A DNA stretch of 64,000 nucleotides from Streptomyces griseoviridis (GTDB lineage Bacteria; Actinomycetota; Actinomycetes; Streptomycetales; Streptomycetaceae): positions 1,550,001-1,614,000 of the forward strand of contig NZ_CP029078.1 of assembly GCF_005222485.1 (NCBI RefSeq). The letters are read 5' to 3'. A model generated the notes under the pieces. It worked only from the letters and a program-made list of their open reading frames with translations. It searched no databases and was not told the DNA's origin. The position numbers and the translations under genes are program-made. Below, in pieces: positions 59,838 to 64,000 of the stretch (position 1 is its first letter; the number at the start of each line of letters is the position of its first letter).

Positions 59838-61136
59838 TTACTGCTCCGTCTTCGCGGTCTTCGTGATCGACTGCGCCACCTGCTCGGGGGACTTGGAGCC
59901 GGCGATGAGGGCGGCCACGCTGTCGTTGACCTCCTGTCCCACGGCGGGCGCGTAGGCCTGGTCGAGGTAGAGCTGGAAGCCGGTGGCGGCCTTCAACTGG
60001 GCCTGCACGGCCTTGGTGTTGGGGTCGCTGAGCCCCTTCTCGGCGGCCGGTACGACGGGCAGGACGCCGGTCTTCTTGACCAGTTCGAGGTCGCTGGCCT
60101 CGGACGCGAAGAACTTCAGGAAGTCGACGGCGGCCTGCGGGGCGCCGCGGCGCAGGGCGTGCGCTCCGCCGCCGCCGAACACCTCGGTGATCGAGCCCTT
60201 GCCGCCCTCGACCGCGGGGAACGGGAAGAAGCCCAGGTCGGAGCCGAGGCCCTTGCCCGCGTCCGCCTCGACCACCGGCGCCCACTGGCCCATGAGTTCC
60301 ATCGCGGCCTTGCCGTTGCCGACGGTGGCGGCCTGGCCGGTCGGCGCGGAGTAGGCGGCGCCGAGGAACCCCTTCTGGAACGGCTGGAGTGCGACCAGTT
60401 CCTTCAGGTGGGCGCCGGCCCGCACGATGCCGGGGTCGCTGAAGTCCTTGGTGTCGCTGGCCTTCTGGAGGGCGTCGATCCCGGCGGTGCGCATCGCGAG
60501 GTACGCCCAGTAGTACATGCCGGGCCACTTCTCCTTGCCGGCGAGGGCGATCGGCGTGATCTTCGCGGCCTTCAACTTGCTGACAGTTTCGAGGAATTGG
60601 GCCCAGGTGGTGGGCGGCTCGCTGACGCCGGCCCGCTGGAAGAGCGCCTTGTTGTACCAGAAGCCGACCATGCCGATGTCGAACGGGATGCCGTACACCT
60701 TCTTGTCGAGCAGGTAGGGCTCCTTGGCGACCGGCAACAGGCCCTCGGACCACGGCTTGGTGCGGTCGGAGAGGTTCTCGACGAGTCCGGCGTCGACCTG
60801 TTGCCGCAGGACGCCGCCGCCCCAGGTGTGGAAGACGTCAGGGAGCTTGCCCGAGGCGGTGAGCGCCGTCATCTTCGACTTGTAGGCGTCGTTCTCCAAC
60901 TGCACGATCTTGAGCTTCACGTGCGGGTTCTGGGCCTCGAACTTCTTGGCGAGCGCGGCCCATACGCTCTTGGTGGGCTGGGTCGTGGAGATGTTCCACC
61001 ACTCGATCGTGGTGGTGCCCGACGAGGAGTCCCCGTCCGAGTCCCCTCCGCAGCCGCTCAGTGCCGTCATGCCGAGCCCGGCCGCGGCGGAGGTCGCGAG
61101 GAAGCCGCGGCGGGACAGTTCCCGGTCGCCCATCAT
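59838..61136 (-). CDS. Extracellular sugar-binding lipoprotein of an ABC importer
   Basis: 432 residues from an ATG at 61136 (a second ATG directly follows it and fits AAGGAG better). Tat signal SRRGFLATSAAAGLGMTALS with lipobox LSGC, cleaved before the Cys and lipid-anchored. The binding-protein fold shows IEWWNISTTQPTKSVWAALA, DVFHTWGGGVLRQQVDAGLV, KVYGIPFDIGMVGFWYNKAL and AAMELMGQWAPVVEAD, the cluster-B sugar-binding pattern. First gene of the importer/xylanase operon. By position beside a LacI regulator, GH10 xylanase and the CGAAA-N-TTTCG operator upstream, the ligand is probably xylobiose or xylo-oligosaccharide. Confidence 0.93.
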   Translation of the reverse strand: MMGDRELSRRGFLATSAAAGLGMTALSGCGGDSDGDSSSGTTTIEWWNISTTQPTKSVWAALAKKFEAQNPHVKLKIVQLENDAYKSKMTALTASGKLPDVFHTWGGGVLRQQVDAGLVENLSDRTKPWSEGLLPVAKEPYLLDKKVYGIPFDIGMVGFWYNKALFQRAGVSEPPTTWAQFLETVSKLKAAKITPIALAGKEKWPGMYYWAYLAMRTAGIDALQKASDTKDFSDPGIVRAGAHLKELVALQPFQKGFLGAAYSAPTGQAATVGNGKAAMELMGQWAPVVEADAGKGLGSDLGFFPFPAVEGGKGSITEVFGGGGAHALRRGAPQAAVDFLKFFASEASDLELVKKTGVLPVVPAAEKGLSDPNTKAVQAQLKAATGFQLYLDQAYAPAVGQEVNDSVAALIAGSKSPEQVAQSITKTAKTEQ

Positions 61137-61183
61137 GCGCTCCTTGGGGTACGGGAGGCCGCGTCCACGACCGCCCCTTGAGA

Positions 61184-61196
61184 CCGAAAGTTTCGG
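61184..61196. promoter_or_regulatory. BxlR-type operator upstream of the ABC importer
   Basis: CCGAAA-G-TTTCGG is a perfect 13-bp palindrome, 48 bases before the binding-protein start. It matches the CGAA-N-TTCG pattern known for the xylobiose-responsive BxlR repressor. A second related CCGGAAAG lies at 61203. Confidence 0.75.
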
Positions 61197-61467
61197 AGAT
61201 CATCCGGAAAGATGCGTTGATGCCGCACCCTAGAGACAGCTCCCAAACGGTGGCAACCCTTTGCGCACGGTCAATCTGTGGCCACCACCCGCGCCCTGCC
61301 CAGGCAGAGGCACACGGAGAGGCTCACAGAGACACGATGGCGAAACATTCGCCCACGTCATCGAACCTTACGAAGCGATTCCACCGGACCGCGGGAGCGG
61401 GCAGGACGCGCCGACACCCCGGCGGCCGGCGCCGCCGTCCGCTGCCCCCGTCCGGGCGGGTGGCCGC
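61197..61467. other. Intergenic region between importer and APC permease
   Basis: About 270 bp; left part is the importer promoter region, right part the end of the APC gene's downstream sequence. No gene seen. No clear hairpin terminator for the APC gene was found. Confidence 0.5.
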
Positions 61468-63297
61468 TCAGACCTTCAGCCGGAAGGGCACCAGACACAC
61501 CACGACATCGGTGCGGGCCCGCAGCACGGTGGCGAGGAGCAGCCCGCGCTGGTTCTGGAGGATCTCGTAGCGGCGGTGCCGGGGCTCGACCTCGGGGATG
61601 AGCACGGCGATCTGCCGCCCGCCCTCGGTGGCGTTCTCGTCGACCGCCCGCTGCACGTAGTCCACGATCGGCTGGACCAGCGAGTGGTGCGGGCTGTCGA
61701 CGATGTCGAGCCGCACCCCCGGGTTCCACGCGTCCCACGCCTGGTGCAGCGCCTGGGACTTGCGCGGATCGCCGTGCACGGCGACGGCGACCACCTCGTC
61801 GCCCAGCGCCAGCGCGGCGCCGACCGCGAGCCGGGTGAGCCTGCTGACCTCGCCGACCGGCACGATCACCAGGCTCCCGGCACGCCGGTCGGGCGGATCG
61901 GGGACCCGGCCGAGCTGCAACTCGGCGCCGACGTCGGTGTAGTAGCGCTGGATGCGCGCGAACAGCAGCATCAGCAGCGGCACCGCGATCACCACCACCC
62001 AGGCGCCTTCGAGGAACTTGGTGGTGAGCAGGATGACACCGGCCACGCTGGTGAGGACCGCGCCGGTGCCGTTGATCACCGCGCGCCGTCTCCAGCCGGC
62101 CGGACGCTCGCCCGCCCAGTGCCTGACCAGGCCGGTCTGGCTGAGGGTGAAGCCGGTGAAGACGCCGATGGCGAACAGCGGGATCAGCCGGAAGGTGTCC
62201 GCGTCGGACGCGAGCAGCAGCAGCGCGGCCAGCAGCGCGAGCACCACCACGCCGTACCGGTAGACGGGCCGCTCGGCCCGCAGCCCGAACAGGTGCGGCA
62301 GCCGGTGGTCGCGGGCGAGCAGGCTCATCAGCACCGGCAGCCCGCCGAAGCTGGTGTTGGCCGCGAGCAGCAGGACCAGGGTGACGGAGAGGTTGGTGAC
62401 GTAGTACGCCCAGCCGTCCCCGTAGGCGCCCGCGGTGAGCTGCGCGAGGACGGTCACGTCACCGCGCGGCACCACATGGTCGCGGCGGATCAGCACGGCC
62501 AGGCCGATCAGCATGACGCCCAGCAGGGCGCCCAGCATCAGTTCGGTGACCTGGGCGCGGCGGATCCTCGGGGTGCGGAAGCTGGGCACGGCGTTGGCGA
62601 TGGCCTCGACGCCGGTCAGCGCGGAGCACCCGGAGGAGAACGCCTTCAGGATCAGCAGCACCCCGAGCGTCTGCTCGACGTGCACGGGCTGGTAGGTGCC
62701 GACGACGGCCGCCGGGTGGGAGCGGAACAGGCCGACGACGATCACCCCGAAGATGGCCACGACGAACACCAGCGTCGGCAGCATCAGCACCCGGGCGCTC
62801 TCCGCGACGCCCCACAGGTTCACCACCGTCAGCAACGCCAGGCCCAGCAGGCAGATGAGCAGCTTCTCGCCGGCGACGGCGGGGAAGGCGGAGGCCAGCG
62901 CGTCGGCGCCGGCCGCGAGGCTGACGGCGACGGTGAGGACGTAGTCGACGACGAGGGAGGCGGCGGCCAGCAGGCTGAACCTGGGGCCGAGGTCCTTGCG
63001 GGCCACGGCGTAGGCGCCGCCGCCGTCCGGGTGGACGGCGATGACCTGCCCGTACGAGATCACCAGCACGGCCAGCAGGAAGGTGATGGCGAGGGTGATC
63101 GGCAGGGTGGCCGTGAGCGCCCCGGTGCCGGCGACGACCAGCACGACGACGATGGCCTCGGGGCCGTAGGCGACCGAGCTGAGCGCGTCGAGGGAGAGCG
63201 CGGACAGGCCCTCCAGGCTGGTCAGGCGCTGCTTGTCGCCCTCACCGGGCCGCAGCGGCACCTTGGGTCGCAGCTGACGCCGTGCCAGGCCGTACAC
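61468..63297 (-). CDS. APC-superfamily permease
   Basis: 609 residues from the GTG at 63297, with GAGG nine bases upstream. Twelve membrane segments, beginning SSVAYGPEAIVVVLVVAGTG (APC-typical unwound first helix) and including VIAVHPDGGGAYAVARKDLG. A C-terminal cytoplasmic part of ~150 residues follows the last segment (SLVIVPVGEVSRLTRLAVGA, a universal-stress-protein-like fold). The layout is shared by cation-coupled amino-acid or potassium-type APC permeases of actinobacteria. It is divergent from another APC-type gene. Confidence 0.88.
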   Translation of the reverse strand: MYGLARRQLRPKVPLRPGEGDKQRLTSLEGLSALSLDALSSVAYGPEAIVVVLVVAGTGALTATLPITLAITFLLAVLVISYGQVIAVHPDGGGAYAVARKDLGPRFSLLAAASLVVDYVLTVAVSLAAGADALASAFPAVAGEKLLICLLGLALLTVVNLWGVAESARVLMLPTLVFVVAIFGVIVVGLFRSHPAAVVGTYQPVHVEQTLGVLLILKAFSSGCSALTGVEAIANAVPSFRTPRIRRAQVTELMLGALLGVMLIGLAVLIRRDHVVPRGDVTVLAQLTAGAYGDGWAYYVTNLSVTLVLLLAANTSFGGLPVLMSLLARDHRLPHLFGLRAERPVYRYGVVVLALLAALLLLASDADTFRLIPLFAIGVFTGFTLSQTGLVRHWAGERPAGWRRRAVINGTGAVLTSVAGVILLTTKFLEGAWVVVIAVPLLMLLFARIQRYYTDVGAELQLGRVPDPPDRRAGSLVIVPVGEVSRLTRLAVGAALALGDEVVAVAVHGDPRKSQALHQAWDAWNPGVRLDIVDSPHHSLVQPIVDYVQRAVDENATEGGRQIAVLIPEVEPRHRRYEILQNQRGLLLATVLRARTDVVVCLVPFRLKV

Positions 63298-63655
63298 CAA
63301 GGGGACCTCACCGGAAGGGGTGCGGACGATGACCCCCAGTCTCCGCCGCCCCGCAGCCGGACGCGCTACGGGTGACCCGCACGGGTGACCGTCCCGGCGC
63401 CCGCCTCCGTCACCGTCGCACCCCCTGACGTTCCGTGTCCGGAGGCCGTCGTTCCCCCGCCCGGTCCAACCGGCGGGGGATGCCGTCGTCCGCCGCTCTC
63501 CGCTCCCGGCCGCGCCGACCTGCGGGCTCTTGACGGAAGCCCGGCATCAGCCCGGACGCACCGGCGGGCCCCGGCGTCACGCTCTGCTTACGCTGGTGGC
63601 GCCGTCCGCGTGCTGGCCCGACCCGCACGCCGAGCCTCGTACCAGGAGCACGCCG
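63298..63655. other. Divergent promoter region between two APC-type genes
   Basis: 358 bp with no supported gene. Near 63365-63390 is a GGGTGACC...GGGTGACC direct repeat, and TTGACG at 63531-63536 could be a -35 box of the right-hand gene. Confidence 0.5.
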
Positions 63656-64000
63656 ATGGGCCCCACCGAGCAGCAGCCCGCGGGCGGTCGCCTGCGCGCC
63701 TGGATGCTCCAGGGGCTGTCCGAGATCAACAGCAAGGGGGACCGGGCCGCGGCGGCGGCCGAGCCGGCCCACCGGGGGCAGGCCTGGTACCGGGTGATGT
63801 GCCTGACGGGCGTCGACTACTTCTCGACCCTCGGCTACCAGCCGGGCATCGCGGCGCTCGCGGCCGGGCTGCTGTCGCCGATCGCGACGATCGTGCTGGT
63901 CCTGGTCACCCTGGCGGGCGCGCTGCCGGTCTACCGGCGGGTGGCCCAGGAGAGCCCGCACGGGGCCGGGTCGATCGCGATGCTGGAGCGGCTGCTGTCG
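63656..64000 (+). CDS. APC-type amino-acid/cation permease, N-terminal part only
   Basis: 115 residues from the ATG at 63656 with AGGAG seven bases upstream; runs off the right edge. After ~50 hydrophilic residues comes [20 protein letters not shown], the conserved first helix of this APC subgroup, then a second segment [20 protein letters not shown] and [20 protein letters not shown]. It differs in start from its divergent neighbour, so the two are not recent duplicates. Substrate unknown. Confidence 0.85.
   Translation, partial: MGPTEQQPAGGRLRAWMLQGLSEINSKGDRAAAAAEPAHRGQAWYRVMCLTGVDYFSTLGYQPGIAALAAGLLSPIATIVLVLVTLAGALPVYRRVAQESPHGAGSIAMLERLLS

Noticed and set aside
58837..60753. 915-residue reverse frame upstream of the second permease
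   Set aside because: Only the part 58006-58836 is a real gene; the rest is an alternative frame of the first permease and binding-protein genes.
61261..63375. 704-residue forward frame
   Set aside because: Antisense to the APC permease; Asp/Gly/Gln/His/Arg-rich, a typical high-GC shadow frame.

Overview
This is a high-GC actinobacterial chromosome segment, almost certainly from a Streptomyces. The evidence is the very high G+C with near-total G/C at third codon positions, frequent GTG starts, GTGA-type stop/start overlaps, and lineage-typical genes: a divergent EF-Tu of the tuf3 type, a short DUF5999 protein, an SCO6745-family protein, a ricin-lectin/sigma-like fusion and many TetR/GntR/LacI/XRE regulators. 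I found no tRNA, rRNA, CRISPR array, transposase or phage gene. The window reads as ordinary chromosome with many small accessory metabolic units, each often with its own regulator and palindromic operator. The order galU-like, tuf3, uppP, lnt, ung, fabG pair resembles what I recall around S. coelicolor tuf3; that is memory, not a comparison.

Layout. 1-3.3 kb: start of an exported GH3 glucosidase, a G-rich low-complexity island, and a large membrane protein joining sigma-like, zinc-finger-like and ricin domains. 3.5-9.8 kb: GalU, a hotdog thioesterase, a YQQP-repeat membrane protein, a spermidine-synthase-like protein, EF-Tu3 and a TVP38/DedA membrane protein. 9.9-12.7 kb: a coupled operon (Gfo/Idh/MocA dehydrogenase, PmoA-like protein, cupin) behind a LacI-type operator. 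13-26 kb: GntR regulator divergent from a YbhB protein, epimerase, UppP, CPT-like kinase, SDR, HAD hydrolase, Lnt, DinB, a lipoprotein, a 19-bp tandem repeat array, a TPR-like protein and Ung.

26.4-39.9 kb: a two-gene fabG-like operon; a HipA-like kinase coupled to a DUF3037 protein; a PEP-mutase/isocitrate-lyase homologue; a Rieske lipoprotein; an isochorismatase-fold protein with its catalytic triad changed; a flavin split-barrel protein; a LysR/EamA divergent pair; a MocR-type PLP regulator next to two more flavin split-barrel genes and a second EamA exporter; a Clp-N-domain protein and an SRPBCC protein. 40-45.7 kb: PadR, TetR and XRE(MmyB-like) regulators with their SDR and aldo/keto reductase neighbours.

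45.8-55.4 kb: long-type argG with an ARG-box-like leader, a cyclase/TPP-enzyme operon, PhzF, a CPBP membrane protein, a glutamate-cysteine-ligase-family enzyme, an AT-richer stretch and small conserved Streptomyces proteins. 55.6-61.2 kb: a xylan/xylobiose locus (LacI regulator, GH10 xylanase, ABC transporter) with a CGAAA-N-TTTCG operator. 61.5-64 kb: two divergent APC-type permeases, the second cut by the window end.

Functional themes are plant-polymer sugar uptake and breakdown (GH3, GH10, ABC importer, two Gfo/Idh/MocA enzymes), local-regulator-controlled redox enzymes, cell-envelope functions (UppP, Lnt, GalU), and PLP/flavin-linked genes at 34-37 kb. The least understood parts are the HipA/DUF3037 pair, the isochorismatase-like pseudoenzyme, the PLP/FMN cluster and the sigma-ricin fusion.
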